Assembly (NCBI RefSeq): GCF_003590945.1 | Contig: NZ_QYUK01000011.1 | Location: forward strand, 4,186,909-4,250,908 | DNA: 64,000 bases | Reading direction: 5' to 3' | From: Oleomonas cavernae | GTDB taxonomy: Bacteria; Pseudomonadota; Alphaproteobacteria; Zavarziniales; Zavarziniaceae | Shown here: piece by piece, positions 43,717 through 54,344 of the stretch | Position numbering within the stretch: position 1 is the stretch's first letter | How the letters are laid out: each line of letters begins with the position of its first letter | The notes under the pieces: model-generated | Database searches by the model: none | Told to the model about the DNA's origin: nothing | What the model saw: only the letters and a program-made list of their open reading frames with translations | Position numbers and translations under genes: made by a program

Positions 43717-45503
43717 ATGATGCCGGGTGCGCAAGCGGAGAGGGCCGGCCCGGCGGATATCGATCCCGCGGTGCTCGCCGCCGCGCAGATCCGCGCCATG
43801 TTCGGCAATGCCCAGCCGGGCTTCACCCATATCCTGCTGATCGGCCTGACCGGGGCCATGGCCTGGGATTTCGCGCCCCATGGCGCGGTTGTGCTGTGGG
43901 CGGCGGGAATCATGGCGGTGGGCCTGATGCGCCTGGCCATGGTGCGGCGCTTCACCGCCGTGGCGCCGCCCGACGCGGCCCTGCCGGGCTGGGAGCGGGC
44001 CTATCTGGCCCTGGTCGCGCTCAACGGCGTGATGTGGGGCAGCGCGGCCACCCTGCTCCAGGCCCCGGGGCACTACGAGCTCGAGGTCGCCATCGCCTTC
44101 GTGGTCGGCGGCATGTGTGCGGCGGCGACCATCACGCTCAGCCCGCGCTACCGCGCGATCCCGGTCGCCGTCGTACCGGCGCTGGGCATCCTGGCCGGGC
44201 AGTTCTGGCTCTCGGACATCCCGACCTCGAACGAGATGGCCTTGATGCTGCTGGTCTATCTCTTGGTGCTGCTCAATGTCGGCCGGCGGATGAACGCCCA
44301 GGTGCGCGAGTCCTTTGCCCTACGCTTCACCAACCAGGCCCTGGTCGCCTCGCTCAGCGATGCCCTGGCCCAGACCCGCCGCGCCCTGGACGAGGCGCAG
44401 CGCTCGGCCCAGGCCAAGACCCGCTTCCTCGCCTCGGCCAGCCACGACCTGCGCCAGCCCGTCCATGCCCTGCGCCTGTTTGTCGAGACCCTGGCGGCGC
44501 GCCCGCTGGACCATGAATCTGCGGCCCTGGTCGCCCGGGTGCGCGAGTCCCTGGCCGGCCTGCGCGGCCTGCTCGACACCCTGCTCGACATCTCGCGCCT
44601 CGACGCCGGTACGGTGCAGCCGGTGTCGGCGCCCCTGGCGCTGGGCCCCTTGCTGGCCCAGGCGGCCGATGCCTTCGCCAGCCTTGCCGACGAGCGCGGC
44701 CTGCGCCTGTCCCTGCGCCCGACCGAGGCCTGGGTGCTGAGCGATCCCACCCTGCTGGGCCGCCTGCTGCGCAACCTGATCGAGAATGCCTTGAGTTACA
44801 CCAGCGAGGGCGGCGTGCTGATCGGCACGCGCCGGCGCGGCGACCAGGTGTTGGTCGAGGTCTGGGATACCGGCATCGGCATCGCACCCGAGCACGAGCA
44901 GGAAATCTTCCAGGAATTCTTCAGCCTGCGCGGGCGCTCGTCCGACCGGCAAGGCGGGTTGGGGCTGGGCCTGGCCATCGTCAAGCGCCTGTGCGGCCTG
45001 TTGGGCCACGACCTTGCCTTCCGCTCGATCCCCGGCCGGGGCAGTGTCTTTCGCGTCACCCTGCCGGCCTGCGCCCCGGCCTTGGCGCTGCCGCTGCCGG
45101 ACCGCGCCCATGCCATTCCCCGGGTGCCCGGGTGCTGGTGGTCGAGGACGACCGGGCGGTGGCCCTGGCGACCGTGGCCCTGCTCGAGGGCTGGGGCCTC
45201 AAGACCGCCCATGCCGAAACCACCGACGGCCTCGGCCCGGCCCTGGAGCGGCTGGGCGGCGCCGCCGACCTGGTCATCGCCGATTATCGTCTGGCCGACG
45301 ACGTCACCGGCGACGATGTCATCGACGAAGTGGCGCGGCGCCAGGCGACGCCGCTGGCCGCGATCATCGTCACCGGCGACACCGGGCCGCAGCGCCTGCG
45401 CAGCCTGCACGGCCAGGCCTGGCCGGTGCTGCACAAGCCGGTCGACCCCGACGAGCTGGCCAAGGTTACGGCGGCCCTGCTGGCCCCGGCGGCGCCCCGA
45501 TAA
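43717..45503 (+). pseudogene. Hybrid sensor histidine kinase with receiver domain, one frameshift
   Basis: The kinase part (43717 to about 45120) has six membrane helices (about residues 35-195), the HisKA phospho-acceptor SASHDLRQPVHALRLF and the ATP-binding boxes NLIENALSYT, DTGIGIA and GLGLGLAIVKRL. Near 45125 the frame shifts; the receiver domain continues in another frame as ARVLVVEDDRAVAL, with phospho-acceptor Asp in VIADYRLADD and the Lys in LHKPVDPDEL. The span of 1787 bases is two more than a multiple of three, matching one missing base. It converges on and overlaps the response regulator gene. Confidence 0.88.
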
Positions 45504-46110
45504 GCCCCAGGCGCATTGCCGCCTGCACCGCCGCGGTGCGGTTGCGGGCGTTGAGCAGGCGCAGGATGGTGGCGCCGTGATTCTTCACCGTCTGCAGGGC
45601 GATGCCGAGGCTGTTGGCGATTTCCTTGTTGCTGGCGCCCTGGGCCATCAGGCGCAGGATCGCCACCTGCCGCTCGGTCAGGCGGTGGCCGCCCGGCGGC
45701 GGCACGACCGGGGTCTGGGGAAAGCAGGCTTCGCCGTCCAGCACGGCCTGCAAGGCGTCCAGCAGGGCGGGGATCGACGCGGTCTTGGCGACGAAGCCGG
45801 CGGCGCCGTGGGCACGGACGGCCTCGATCTGGGCCGGGGTGTCGTCGCCGCTGATCACCAGCAAGGGGGTGCGGGGCGCCACCGCCCGGATGACCTCCAG
45901 GCTTTCGGGCCCGGCCATGCCCGGCATGTGCAGGTCGATCAGGCACAGGGCGATGGCGGGTTCGGCGCGCAGCGCGGCGCAGACGGTGGCCAGGCTCGCC
46001 GCCTCGACCACCCGGGCCCGTGGGTCGAACTGGATCAGCACCTGGCGCAGCCCGTCGCGAAACAGGGTGTGGTCGTCGGCGACCAGAATCGTCAGCGCCC
46101 CGTCGTCCAT
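45466..46110 (-). CDS. NarL/LuxR-family response regulator
   Basis: The 214-residue protein has a receiver domain (about residues 8-125: LTILVADDHTLFRDGL, phospho-acceptor Asp in CLIDLHMPG, FVAKTAS) and a C-terminal LuxR helix-turn-helix (HRLTERQVAILRLMAQGASN, then GIALQTVKNHGATILRLL). It probably acts with the kinase encoded opposite. ATG 46110 starts the receiver; an in-frame ATG at 46134 would add eight residues. Its end overlaps the kinase gene's end by 38 bases. Confidence 0.92.
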   Translation of the reverse strand: MDDGALTILVADDHTLFRDGLRQVLIQFDPRARVVEAASLATVCAALRAEPAIALCLIDLHMPGMAGPESLEVIRAVAPRTPLLVISGDDTPAQIEAVRAHGAAGFVAKTASIPALLDALQAVLDGEACFPQTPVVPPPGGHRLTERQVAILRLMAQGASNKEIANSLGIALQTVKNHGATILRLLNARNRTAAVQAAMRLGLIGAPPGPAGPP

Positions 46111-46255
46111 GCCCGGCCATCCCCGCTTCCCCACCCTTGATGATTACACGAAACCGGCCCCTGGATAACGCGGTCTCCCGCGGCCCGGTGAAGGCACATG
46201 GCTGTCGGGAATTTTGAAACTGGCTGTTCTCGGGAACCTTGGAACCACTTTTGAT

Positions 46256-46362
46256 CGTCATGCCCGGCCTTGTGCCGGGCATCCACGTCGAGACGAGCCA
46301 CATCCGTCGACGGAAAAGGCAGCTTGCCGACGTGGATGACCGGGACAAGCCCGGTCATGACG
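46256..46362. repeat. Dispersed palindromic repeat, family R1, copy 2
   Basis: Ends CGTCATGCCCGG and CCGGTCATGACG. The interior is the inverted form of that at 1471-1579. It lies between the response regulator and the DUF2946 gene. Confidence 0.8.
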
Positions 46363-46453
46363 ATTGAGGGTGCGGGCGCGCTCGCCCGGCCGATTGTCGC
46401 AGCCATCGGCCGGCCGGTTGCGCCGGCCGGTTGCCGGGCCTAAAGCTAAAGTC

Positions 46454-46903
46454 ATGAGCCGCAGCCCTGCCATCGCTGGAAACCTGCCGCGCCGGCGCCT
46501 GGGCGCCTGGCTGGCGGCGCTGGCGATCCTGTTGCAGGCGCTGGTGCCGGCCTGGCATCATGCGGCGATGGCCATGGCCGCCAAGACCGGCGGCGACGGC
46601 ATGTCGGTGGTGATCTGCACGCTCTATGGCTATCAGGTGGTGCCGCTGGCCAGCCTGGTCGCGCTCGACGAGACGGGCAAGGTCAAGCCCCCCGAACACA
46701 AGCAGCCGCCGGTGCCGCGCGACTGCGCCCTGTGCCAGGCCCTGGCCCATCAGAACCTGCTGGGCCCGCCACCCGCTCTTGGCGTGCCACCCATCCCCGT
46801 CGCGATGGCCTTGTCGCCCTGGGTCGCCGTCGGCGGGACGATCCTGCCGGCCACGCCACGCCTTGGCGCCCAGCCTCGCGCACCCCCGACCCTTTCGGCC
46901 TGA
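46454..46903 (+). CDS. DUF2946-like protein
   Basis: The 149-residue protein has a hydrophobic N-terminal segment (about 18-34) followed by WHHAAMAMAAK, a CxxC pair (CALCQALAHQN), and a long hydrophobic/proline C-terminus. These are features of DUF2946, a family often found beside copper genes. The next gene encodes a periplasmic copper chaperone, which supports a metal role. Start ATG 46454. Confidence 0.75.
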   Translation: MSRSPAIAGNLPRRRLGAWLAALAILLQALVPAWHHAAMAMAAKTGGDGMSVVICTLYGYQVVPLASLVALDETGKVKPPEHKQPPVPRDCALCQALAHQNLLGPPPALGVPPIPVAMALSPWVAVGGTILPATPRLGAQPRAPPTLSA

Positions 46904-47117
46904 TTTCGCGAAAACCGTCGCGCGTGGCCCTGCCCGCGCTCTCGCATCAGCCTTAAGGGTTACCTCCATGACTGAAATCGTTGCCGGGCCGGCGACGGGC
47001 GCGATCGCCCGTTCGACCGGGGCCTTCCGCCGCGCCATCCGGCGCTGGCGCTTCCATGCCGGGCTGTTCGTGCTGCCGCGCCTTCAAACCCGCCATTCGT
47101 TGATGCAAGGTATCGCC

Positions 47118-47606
47118 ATGAACATGCTCTCGCGCTTCGCCGCCGTCCTGGCCCTGCTGATGGGCTTCGCCAGCCTGGCCCAGGCCCATGAATACGAGCT
47201 GGGCCCGCTGGAAATCCTCCATCCCTGGTCCCGGGCGACGCCCGGGGCCGCCACGGTGGGCGGCGGCTATTTCACCATCGAGAACAAGGGCGATACGCCC
47301 GATCGCCTGGTCTTAGTCAGCAGCGACATCGCCGAGAAGGTCCAGATCCACGAGATGGCGATGAGCGCCGACGGCATGTCCAGCATGAAGGAACTGACCG
47401 ACGGCCTGGTCGTGCCGGCCAAGGGGGCGGTCGAGCTCAAGCCCGGCGCCATCCATCTGATGTTCATCGGGTTGAAGCACCCGCTGAAGGAAGGCGAACC
47501 CTTCCTGGCGACTCTGAGCTTCGAGAAGGCCGGCACCGTCGAGGTGAAGTTCGTCGTCGGCCCGGCGGGCGCCGCCGGCGGCGAGGCGGAGCACAAGCAC
47601 AACTGA
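47118..47606 (+). CDS. PCuAC periplasmic copper chaperone
   Basis: PCuAC proteins deliver Cu(I) to the CuA site of cytochrome oxidase. The 162-residue protein has a signal peptide (to about residue 23, ending LAQAHE), the cupredoxin-like core (LEILHPWSRATPGAATVGGG) and the copper ligands in IHEMAMSADGM and IHLMFIGLK (His/Met pairs spaced as in the family). AAGG precedes ATG 47118. A histidine-rich tail (EHKHN) may add metal binding. Confidence 0.93.
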   Translation: MNMLSRFAAVLALLMGFASLAQAHEYELGPLEILHPWSRATPGAATVGGGYFTIENKGDTPDRLVLVSSDIAEKVQIHEMAMSADGMSSMKELTDGLVVPAKGAVELKPGAIHLMFIGLKHPLKEGEPFLATLSFEKAGTVEVKFVVGPAGAAGGEAEHKHN

Positions 47607-47616
47607 GGGGGCGGCC

Positions 47617-48081
47617 GTGGTCCGATCGAGCGATATCCGGCCCAACGAGGTCGCGGTCGAGCTGCCCGCCGCGACCGATGCCGGCCTGCTCTTCATCGGC
47701 ACCATCCGCACCCCCTGGACCGCCCGGCCGGACTGTCCCCGCCAGGGGCGCCTCGACGGCCCGGTCTGCCGGATCGAGCTCCACCCGCTGTGGCTGCCGG
47801 CGCTCGACGGCATCGAGCAGTACGAGCGGATCGAGGTCCTCTACTGGCTGCACCAGGCGCGCCGCGACCTGGTGCGGCAGAGCCCGGCCAGCGACGGGCG
47901 GACGCGGGGCACCTTCGCCCTGCGCTCGCCCGTCCGGCCCAACCCGATCGGCAGTTCGCTCGTCGCCCTGGTCGGGCGCACCCCGTCCGGCCTCGAGGTC
48001 CGGGGCCTCGACTGCCTCGACGGCACGCCGCTGGTCGACCTGAAGCCCGACCGCTGCCAGTTCACCCCCCTGCCCGAGTGA
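47617..48081 (+). CDS. trmO: tRNA (N6-threonylcarbamoyladenosine-N6)-methyltransferase TrmO
   Basis: TrmO methylates t6A37 in tRNA-Thr. The 154-residue beta-barrel protein matches the TsaA/TrmO family: GTIRTPWTARPDCPRQG, GTFALRSPVRPNPIGSSLVA and LDCLDGTPLVDLKPDR. The GTG at 47617 has GAGGGGG just upstream and gives the normal length for the short form. It lies between the copper chaperone and dnaK. Confidence 0.9.
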   Translation: MVRSSDIRPNEVAVELPAATDAGLLFIGTIRTPWTARPDCPRQGRLDGPVCRIELHPLWLPALDGIEQYERIEVLYWLHQARRDLVRQSPASDGRTRGTFALRSPVRPNPIGSSLVALVGRTPSGLEVRGLDCLDGTPLVDLKPDRCQFTPLPE

Positions 48082-48187
48082 TCGCCGGCAGGGTTGACGC
48101 CCCGAGCCGGCCGCCCCATTTCCCCGTGGCGGTCGCCTTGCCCGTGACATTTCGTCATGGCCATCGTTGCTGGCCGCTATCGGGGCG

Positions 48188-48216
48188 TTGCGGGCCGCAG
48201 GACGGGGCCCTATATA
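48188..48216 (+). promoter_or_regulatory. Candidate heat-shock-type promoter of dnaK
   Basis: GTTGC at 48187-48191 and CCCTATATAA at 48208-48217 are spaced about 17 bases, fitting an alphaproteobacterial RpoH promoter (CTTG...CCTATAT) or a sigma70 site. It lies about 110 bases before the dnaK ATG. No transcription start is known. Confidence 0.45.
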
Positions 48217-48325
48217 AGCCCCAGCGTGACAGGGGTTTTAGCCCCTGTCGCTCAATCCCCGGAGAAGTCAGGGGGTGTTGCCGGTGCCGGACGGGCCGTC
48301 GACGCCTGCCGAAAAGGAGAGAGAT

Positions 48326-50263
48326 ATGGGCAAGGTAATCGGTATTGACCTTGGGACGACGAATTCCTGCATCGCCATCATGGAGGGCGCCAAGCCCAAG
48401 GTGATCGAGAATGCCGAAGGCGCGCGCACCACGCCGTCGATGGTGGCTTTTACTCCCGATGGCGAGCGTCTGGTCGGCCAGGCCGCGAAGCGCCAGGGTG
48501 TCACCAATCCCGAAGGCACGCTGTTCGCGATCAAGCGCCTGATCGGCCGCTCCTTCGCCGACCCGATGACCCAGAAGGACAAGGGCATGGTGCCCTATTC
48601 GATCGTCAAGGCCGACAACGGCGACGCCTGGGTCGATATCCGCGGAGCCAAGTACAGCCCCAGCCAGGTTTCCGCCTTCATCCTGCAGAAGATGAAGGAA
48701 ACCGCCGAATCGTTCCTGGGCGAGACTGTCACCCAGGCGGTGATCACCGTTCCCGCCTATTTCAACGACGCCCAGCGCCAGGCGACCAAGGACGCCGGGC
48801 GCATTGCGGGCCTTGAAGTCCTGCGCATCATCAATGAGCCGACCGCGGCGGCGCTGGCCTATGGCCTCGACAAGCAGGACGGCAAGACCATCGCCGTCTA
48901 TGACCTGGGCGGCGGCACCTTCGACGTGTCCGTGCTGGAAATCGGCGACGGCGTGTTCGAGGTGAAGTCGACCAATGGCGACACCTTCCTGGGTGGCGAA
49001 GACTTCGACATGCGCCTGGTCGACTACCTGGCCGACGAGTTCAAGCGCGAACAGGGCGGCATCGACCTGCGCAAGGACAAGCTGGCCCTGCAGCGCCTGA
49101 AGGAAGCGGCCGAGAAGGCCAAGATCGAACTGTCCTCGGCGGTCCAGACCGAAATCAACCTGCCCTTCATCACCGCCGACGCCACGGGCCCGAAGCACCT
49201 GACCCTGCGCCTGACCCGGGCCAAGTTCGAGGCCCTGGTCGACGACCTGGTGCAGCGCACGGTCGAGCCGTGCCGCAAGGCGCTGAGCGATGCCGGCCTG
49301 TCGGCCGGCCAGATCGACGAAGTGGTCCTGGTCGGCGGCATGACCCGCATGCCCAAGATCCAGGAGATCGTGAAGAGCTTCTTCGGCAAGGAACCCCACA
49401 AGGGCGTGAACCCGGACGAAGTCGTGGCCATGGGCGCCGCGATCCAGGCCGGCGTGCTGCAGGGCGACGTGCGTGACGTGCTCCTCCTCGACGTGACCCC
49501 GCTGTCCCTGGGCATCGAGACCCTGGGCGGTGTCTTCACCCGCCTGATCGAGCGTAACACCACGATCCCGACCAAGAAGAGCCAGACCTTCTCGACCGCC
49601 GACGACAACCAGAACGCGGTCACCATCCGGGTCTTCCAGGGCGAGCGCGAGATGGCCGCCGACAACAAGATGCTGGGCCAGTTCGACCTGATGGGCATTC
49701 CGCCGGCGCCGCGCGGCATTCCCCAGATCGAGGTGACCTTCGACATCGACGCCAACGGCATCGTCCAGGTTTCGGCCAAGGACAAGGGCACCGGCAAGGA
49801 GCAGCAGATCCGCATCCAGGCCTCCGGTGGCCTGTCCGACGCCGACATCGAGAAGATGGTGAAGGATGCCGAGGCCAATGCGGCCGAGGACAAGAAGCGC
49901 AAGGAACTGGTCGAGGCGCGCAACCACGCCGAGGCCCTGATCCACTCGACCGAGCGCAACATCGCCGAGCATGGCGACAAGGTGGGCACAGCCGAGAAGT
50001 CGGCGGTCGAGACCGCCATCGCCGACCTGCGCGGCGTGGTCGCCAATGACGACGCCGAGGCGATCAAGGCCAAGACCGAGGCCCTGGCCCAGGCGGCCAT
50101 GAAGGTCGGCGAGGCGATCTACAAGGCGGAAGCCGAGAAGGCCCAGGCGGCGGGCGGCGGCGATGCCGGCCCGTCGGCCGGCGGCCCGGCCAACGATGGG
50201 CCGGACGTTGTCGACGCCGACTTCGAGGAAGTCGACGAGAACAAGAAGAAGTCCGCCAACTGA
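48326..50263 (+). CDS. dnaK: Chaperone DnaK (Hsp70)
   Basis: DnaK binds unfolded polypeptides with DnaJ and GrpE. The 645-residue protein shows the ATPase motifs [60 protein letters not shown] and [13 protein letters not shown], the substrate-binding domain, and the acidic tail ending in [25 protein letters not shown] precedes ATG 48326. Confidence 0.98.
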   Translation: MGKVIGIDLGTTNSCIAIMEGAKPKVIENAEGARTTPSMVAFTPDGERLVGQAAKRQGVTNPEGTLFAIKRLIGRSFADPMTQKDKGMVPYSIVKADNGDAWVDIRGAKYSPSQVSAFILQKMKETAESFLGETVTQAVITVPAYFNDAQRQATKDAGRIAGLEVLRIINEPTAAALAYGLDKQDGKTIAVYDLGGGTFDVSVLEIGDGVFEVKSTNGDTFLGGEDFDMRLVDYLADEFKREQGGIDLRKDKLALQRLKEAAEKAKIELSSAVQTEINLPFITADATGPKHLTLRLTRAKFEALVDDLVQRTVEPCRKALSDAGLSAGQIDEVVLVGGMTRMPKIQEIVKSFFGKEPHKGVNPDEVVAMGAAIQAGVLQGDVRDVLLLDVTPLSLGIETLGGVFTRLIERNTTIPTKKSQTFSTADDNQNAVTIRVFQGEREMAADNKMLGQFDLMGIPPAPRGIPQIEVTFDIDANGIVQVSAKDKGTGKEQQIRIQASGGLSDADIEKMVKDAEANAAEDKKRKELVEARNHAEALIHSTERNIAEHGDKVGTAEKSAVETAIADLRGVVANDDAEAIKAKTEALAQAAMKVGEAIYKAEAEKAQAAGGGDAGPSAGGPANDGPDVVDADFEEVDENKKKSAN

Positions 50264-50278
50264 GGTCATGACGGATGG

Positions 50279-50306
50279 CCCGGCCGGTGTCTTCACACCG
50301 GCCGGG
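50279..50306 (+). other. Perfect 12-bp hairpin between dnaK and dnaJ
   Basis: CCCGGCCGGTGT and ACACCGGCCGGG pair fully around loop CTTC. No T-run follows, so it is more likely an RNA-processing or stabilising structure that sets the dnaK to dnaJ ratio than a full terminator. Confidence 0.6.
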
Positions 50307-50330
50307 TAGCCGGACGATTGGGAGTCCGCC

Positions 50331-51470
50331 ATGGCGAAGACCGATTATTACGAACTCCTCGGCGTGGCGCGCGGCGCCTCGGGCGACGAGATCAAAAAAG
50401 CCTTCCGCAAGATGGCCATGAAATGGCACCCGGACAAAAACCCCGGGGACGCGGAAGCCGAGAAAAAATTCAAGGAAATGAACGAGGCCTACTCGGTCCT
50501 GTCGGACGACGAGAAGCGCGCCGCGTATGACCGCTATGGTCACGCCGCCTTCGAGGGTCCGGGCGGGGGCCCTGGCGGCGGCGCGCGGGGCTTCGACTTC
50601 GGCTCGTCCTTCGCCGATGTCTTCGACGACCTGTTCGGCGAATTCATGGGCCGGGGCGGCCAGCGTGGCGGCAACAGCGCCACCCGCGGCTCGGACCTGC
50701 GCTACAACATGGAGATCAGCCTCGAGGAGGCGTTCAAGGGCAAGAAGACGCAGATCCGCGTGCCCTCGACCATTTCCTGCGAGGCCTGCGACGGCGCTGG
50801 TGCTGCGCCCGGCTCCAAGCCCACCACCTGCGGCACCTGCAACGGTGCCGGCAAGGTGCGCGCGGCCCAGGGCTTCTTCACGGTCGAGCGGACCTGCCCG
50901 ACCTGCCAGGGCTCGGGCCGGGTGATCAAGGATCCGTGCAAGGTGTGCGGCGGCCATGGCCGCGTCGCCAAGGACAAGACCCTGTCGGTCAACATCCCGC
51001 AGGGGGTGGAGGACGGCACCCGCATCCGCCTGTCGGGCGAGGGCGAGGCCGGCCTGCGCGGCGGGCCGCCGGGCGATCTCTACATCTTCCTGACCGTGGC
51101 GCCCCATGCCCTGTTCCGGCGCGACGGCGGCAACCTGTTCTGCCGCGTGCCCATCCCCATGGTCACCGCGACCCTGGGCGGCAACATCGAAGTGCCGACC
51201 ATCGACGGCACCAGGGCGCGGGTCGCGATCCCCGCCGGCACCCAGACCGGCCGCCAGTTCCGCCTGAAGGCCAAGGGCATGCCGGCGCTGCGCGGCGGCG
51301 CCTTCGGCGACCTCTACATCAACGCGGTGGTCGAGACGCCGGTGAACCTGTCCGCGAAGCAGAAAGACCTCCTCAAGGAGTTCGAAAAGGCCGGTGGCAA
51401 GGGCACCAGCCCCGAGTCCGAGGGCTTCTTCGCCAAGGTGAAGGAACTCTGGAACGACCTGACCGAATAG
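50331..51470 (+). CDS. dnaJ: Chaperone DnaJ (Hsp40)
   Basis: DnaJ delivers clients to DnaK and stimulates its ATPase. The 379-residue protein has the J domain with HPD ([20 protein letters not shown]), a glycine-rich linker, four zinc-finger CxxCxGxG-type repeats ([32 protein letters not shown]) and C-terminal beta domains. Type I DnaJ. It forms an operon with dnaK. Confidence 0.98.
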   Translation: MAKTDYYELLGVARGASGDEIKKAFRKMAMKWHPDKNPGDAEAEKKFKEMNEAYSVLSDDEKRAAYDRYGHAAFEGPGGGPGGGARGFDFGSSFADVFDDLFGEFMGRGGQRGGNSATRGSDLRYNMEISLEEAFKGKKTQIRVPSTISCEACDGAGAAPGSKPTTCGTCNGAGKVRAAQGFFTVERTCPTCQGSGRVIKDPCKVCGGHGRVAKDKTLSVNIPQGVEDGTRIRLSGEGEAGLRGGPPGDLYIFLTVAPHALFRRDGGNLFCRVPIPMVTATLGGNIEVPTIDGTRARVAIPAGTQTGRQFRLKAKGMPALRGGAFGDLYINAVVETPVNLSAKQKDLLKEFEKAGGKGTSPESEGFFAKVKELWNDLTE

Positions 51471-51494
51471 GTTGGGTCGTTTCCTCATCAATTC

Positions 51495-51586
51495 GTCATC
51501 CCCGCGCAGGCGGGGATCCACTGTCGTGGAATACTGGAACAGACCCGTATCGCCACTGCCGTGGATCCCCGCCTGCGCGGGATGAC
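51495..51586. repeat. Palindromic repeat, family R3, copy 2
   Basis: GTCATCCCCGCGCAGGCGGG and CCCCGCCTGCGCGGGATGAC are inverted. It lies between convergent dnaJ and the KamA-family gene and may end both transcripts. Confidence 0.85.
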
Positions 51587-51614
51587 GCGAAGGATTGGTG
51601 TGAGCCCGGGGCGG

Positions 51615-52748
51615 TTACACCATCCCCTGCCACAACATGACGGCCGGATCGCCGGGCGCATCGAGCGCGGCCGGCAGGTCGTGGTAGAGAATGTCCTGGC
51701 CGCGATGGCGGAACAGGGCGGTGCCCGCCGCGCGGTCGCGGGACACCAGGTGTTCCCGGCGGAACTTGCCTTGCGGTGAATCGAAGGTCAGTGCCGTGGC
51801 GTTGATCCAACTGGGCGTGCTCGCCGAAAGCCGGTCGTGGATCGCAAACAGGCGGTCGAGGCCTAAGCGGAAGGCGGCCGAATAGTTGATCGGGTCGGGC
51901 GCGAAGATCGAGATGTTGCGCACGCGCAACTCGTCGAGCCGGCGGATATGGAATGCCAGCAGTCCCGCATCGTCGTTGATGCCGCGCAAGGCCGGGAACT
52001 GGTTGTAGTTGCGCAGGCCCAGGGCGTTCAGGTGCCGGAGCGCTGCCGCCACCTCGCCGCAGATCTCGTAAGGATGGGCGATGTGGTGGACCAGGCGGAC
52101 ATCGGCCCGGGCCAGGATCGCCGCCTTGTCGCCATGGGCGAAAAACTGCGGCGCGAATACCAGGGCGCGGGTGTGGACGCGGATCGAACTCAGCTGGGGC
52201 AGGGCGCGCAGGCGGGTGAGCACCCGCTCCAGCGCCGCCGGCGACAGGGTCAGCGGGTCGCCGCCCGAGAGGATCACCTCGGTGATCGCCGGGTCGCGCT
52301 CGACATGCTCGACCAGGGCGGCCAGCCTGTCGTCCAGGTCGACCGGGTCTTCCCCGTGCATCTGGGTCAGCACGTCCTGGCGGAAGCAGTATTGGCAATG
52401 GGCGGCGCAGACCGGTGTCGCCAGGAACAGCACCCGGTCGGCATATTTCTGCACGATCGCCCGCCGGCCCGCGGCGGCCATGTTGGCGCGGTCGTCGACG
52501 AAATCGGCCACCTCGCCCGGTGCCCGGTCGGTCATGCGTTCACGGCTGGGATAGACGATCCGGTGCAGCGGGCCGTCGGTATGGCCCAGGGCGGCCAGTT
52601 CCGCCTCGAGCTTGGCCTTGTAGAAGCCGGTAACCTTGATCGGCAGCAGATGCGCTGCCTGCGCCAGCCGGCCATAGGCGGCATTCAGCGCCGCCTGATC
52701 GGCGGGGCTGGTCGGGGCAATAGCAAGGGCACTTGCGGGCAAGGCCAT
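51615..52748 (-). CDS. KamA-family radical SAM aminomutase
   Basis: Lysine 2,3-aminomutase-family enzymes shift the amino group of lysine (free or on EF-P) using SAM, an iron-sulfur cluster and PLP. The 377-residue protein has the radical SAM motif CAAHCQYCFRQD (near residue 116), SGGDPLTLSP, IRVHTRALVF and INDDAGLLAFHIRRL. No EF-P or EpmA gene is adjacent, so EpmB versus catabolic KamA is open. ATG 52748 is preferred over GTG 52754. Confidence 0.88.
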   Translation of the reverse strand: MALPASALAIAPTSPADQAALNAAYGRLAQAAHLLPIKVTGFYKAKLEAELAALGHTDGPLHRIVYPSRERMTDRAPGEVADFVDDRANMAAAGRRAIVQKYADRVLFLATPVCAAHCQYCFRQDVLTQMHGEDPVDLDDRLAALVEHVERDPAITEVILSGGDPLTLSPAALERVLTRLRALPQLSSIRVHTRALVFAPQFFAHGDKAAILARADVRLVHHIAHPYEICGEVAAALRHLNALGLRNYNQFPALRGINDDAGLLAFHIRRLDELRVRNISIFAPDPINYSAAFRLGLDRLFAIHDRLSASTPSWINATALTFDSPQGKFRREHLVSRDRAAGTALFRHRGQDILYHDLPAALDAPGDPAVMLWQGMV

Positions 52749-52781
52749 GATCACGAAACCATGAGATTGTCAGGAGCCGCG

Positions 52782-52985
52782 TCAGGCCTCGACGAGACCA
52801 AGGCGACGCTCGATATGATCGAGGCGCACGTCCATCCGGTCCACGCGGTTGGAAATCGAAGCGTACTGGCGCTCAAGGATTCCCAATCGTTCTTTTATCT
52901 CAAGAATGTCCACACGCATGTTGTCCATCATCCCGCGCAGGTGGCGGAGATGTTCCAGGATCAGGTTTTCGACATTCTCGGTCAT
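52782..52985 (-). CDS. 67-residue coiled-coil protein, paralogue 1
   Basis: Reads MTENVENLILEHLRHLRGMM, then heptad-patterned segments to RRLGLVEA. The whole chain is predicted helical. A close paralogue of equal length is at 60950-61153 and a truncated third copy is at 59447-59543. Such short proteins often sit beside toxin genes or mobile DNA, but its role is unknown. Confidence 0.7.
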   Translation of the reverse strand: MTENVENLILEHLRHLRGMMDNMRVDILEIKERLGILERQYASISNRVDRMDVRLDHIERRLGLVEA

Positions 52986-53170
52986 GGCTCATCTAATGTC
53001 GGATGGGGGAGGTGGCCAGTCAAGAACTGAGCGTGTTTCGGAAATTCCGATTTCATATTTCTGATTTTTGAATTGGCGAAGTGTGGAAAACCGTCGCCAT
53101 ACTTCTCCCCAGGGTCGAGGGCGCAGGGCCCGCGACGGTAAAATGACGCAAAGCGTCGGGGGATGAGGCC

Positions 53171-54327
53171 ATGAAGAAGCTGCTGGTCGCCGCCTGTACC
53201 ATGGCGATCCTGGGTGCCTTGCCGGGGCCGCGGGCGCCGCCGGGCCGATCACCAAGGTCGGCAAGGGCGAAGGGTTCGTCGATATCGTGGCCTGGCCCGG
53301 CTATATCGAACGCGGCGAGACCGACAAGGGCTATGACTGGGTCACCGAGTTCGAGAAGGCCAGCGGCTGCAAGGTGCGGGTGAAGACCGCCGGCACCTCC
53401 GACGAAATGGTCGCCCTGATGAACGAAGGCGGCTTCGACCTGGTCACCGCCTCGGGCGATGCTTCCCTGCGCATGATCTCGGGCAAGAAGGTCCAGGAGA
53501 TCAACACCAAGCTGATCCCGTCGTGGAAGACCATCGACCCGCGCCTGGCCGATGCGCCCTGGCACACGGTGGACGGCAAGCATTATGGCGTGCCCTACCA
53601 GTGGGGCTCCAACGTGCTGATGTACAACACCACCGTGTTCAAGGAGGCGCCCAAGTCCTGGGACGTGGTGTTCGAGCCGATGGACCTGCCGGACGGCAAG
53701 CCCAACAAGGGCCGCATCCAGGCCTTCGACGGCCCGATCTATATCGCCGACGCGGCCCTGTACCTGATGGCCAAGAAGCCCGACCTGGGCATCAAGGATC
53801 CCTACGAGCTGACCGAGGACCAGTACAAGGCGGCCCTCGACCTGCTGCGCCAGCAGAAGACCCTGGTCAGCCGCTATTGGCATGACGCGATGATCCAGGT
53901 CGACGACTTCAACAATGAAGGCGTGGTCGCCTCCTCGTCCTGGCCGTTCCAGGTCAACCTGCTGGCCTCGCAGAGCAAGCCGGTCGCCTCGACCGTGCCG
54001 GCCGAAGGCGCCACCGGCTGGGCCGACACGACCATGATGCATGTGGACGCCGAGCATCCCAATTGCGCCTATCTGTGGATGGAACACTCGCTGAGTCCCA
54101 AGCTTCAGGGCGACCTGGCGGCCTGGTTCGGCTCGGTGCCGGTGGTGCTGGCGGCGTGCAAGGGCAATGCCCTGCTGACCGATACCGGCTGCGCCACCAA
54201 TGGCGAGGGCAACTTCGACAAGATCCACTTCTGGCGCACCCCGGTTTCCAAGTGCAAGACCCAGGAAGCCTGCGTGCCCTACTACCGCTGGGTCACGGAC
54301 TACATCGCCGTGCTCGGCGGTCGCTGA
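53171..54327 (+). pseudogene. Polyamine-type ABC transporter substrate-binding protein, one frameshift in the signal region
   Basis: The first frame encodes the signal peptide MKKLLVAACTMAILGALPG; one base appears missing near 53230. The other frame then reads GPITKVGKGEGFVDIVAWPG and continues to 54327. The span of 1157 bases is two more than a multiple of three. The mature protein matches the PotD/PotF-like group (YDWVTEFEKASGCKVRVKTA; GVPYQWGSNVLMYNTTVFK). It is the first gene of the transporter operon, with PotA, PotB and PotC homologues next. Ligand probably a polyamine or related diamine. Confidence 0.88.
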
Positions 54328-54344
54328 GACTTAAAGCAAAAGTC

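Noticed and set aside
46968-47117. Extra leader (MTEIVAGPATGAIARSTG) in frame with the copper chaperone
   Set aside because: The signal peptide begins at ATG 47118 with its own ribosome site; a leader before a signal peptide would block secretion.
41521-48325. CIRCE element for HrcA near hrcA, grpE or dnaK
   Set aside because: No TTAGCACTC-N9-GAGTGCTAA-like sequence was found in these promoter regions.
48155-50332. Long open frame antisense to dnaK (and similar long frames opposite hslU and the vWA gene)
   Set aside because: They are codon-bias shadows of GC-rich genes; the translations are low-complexity and lack domain motifs, while the opposite strand has complete known proteins.
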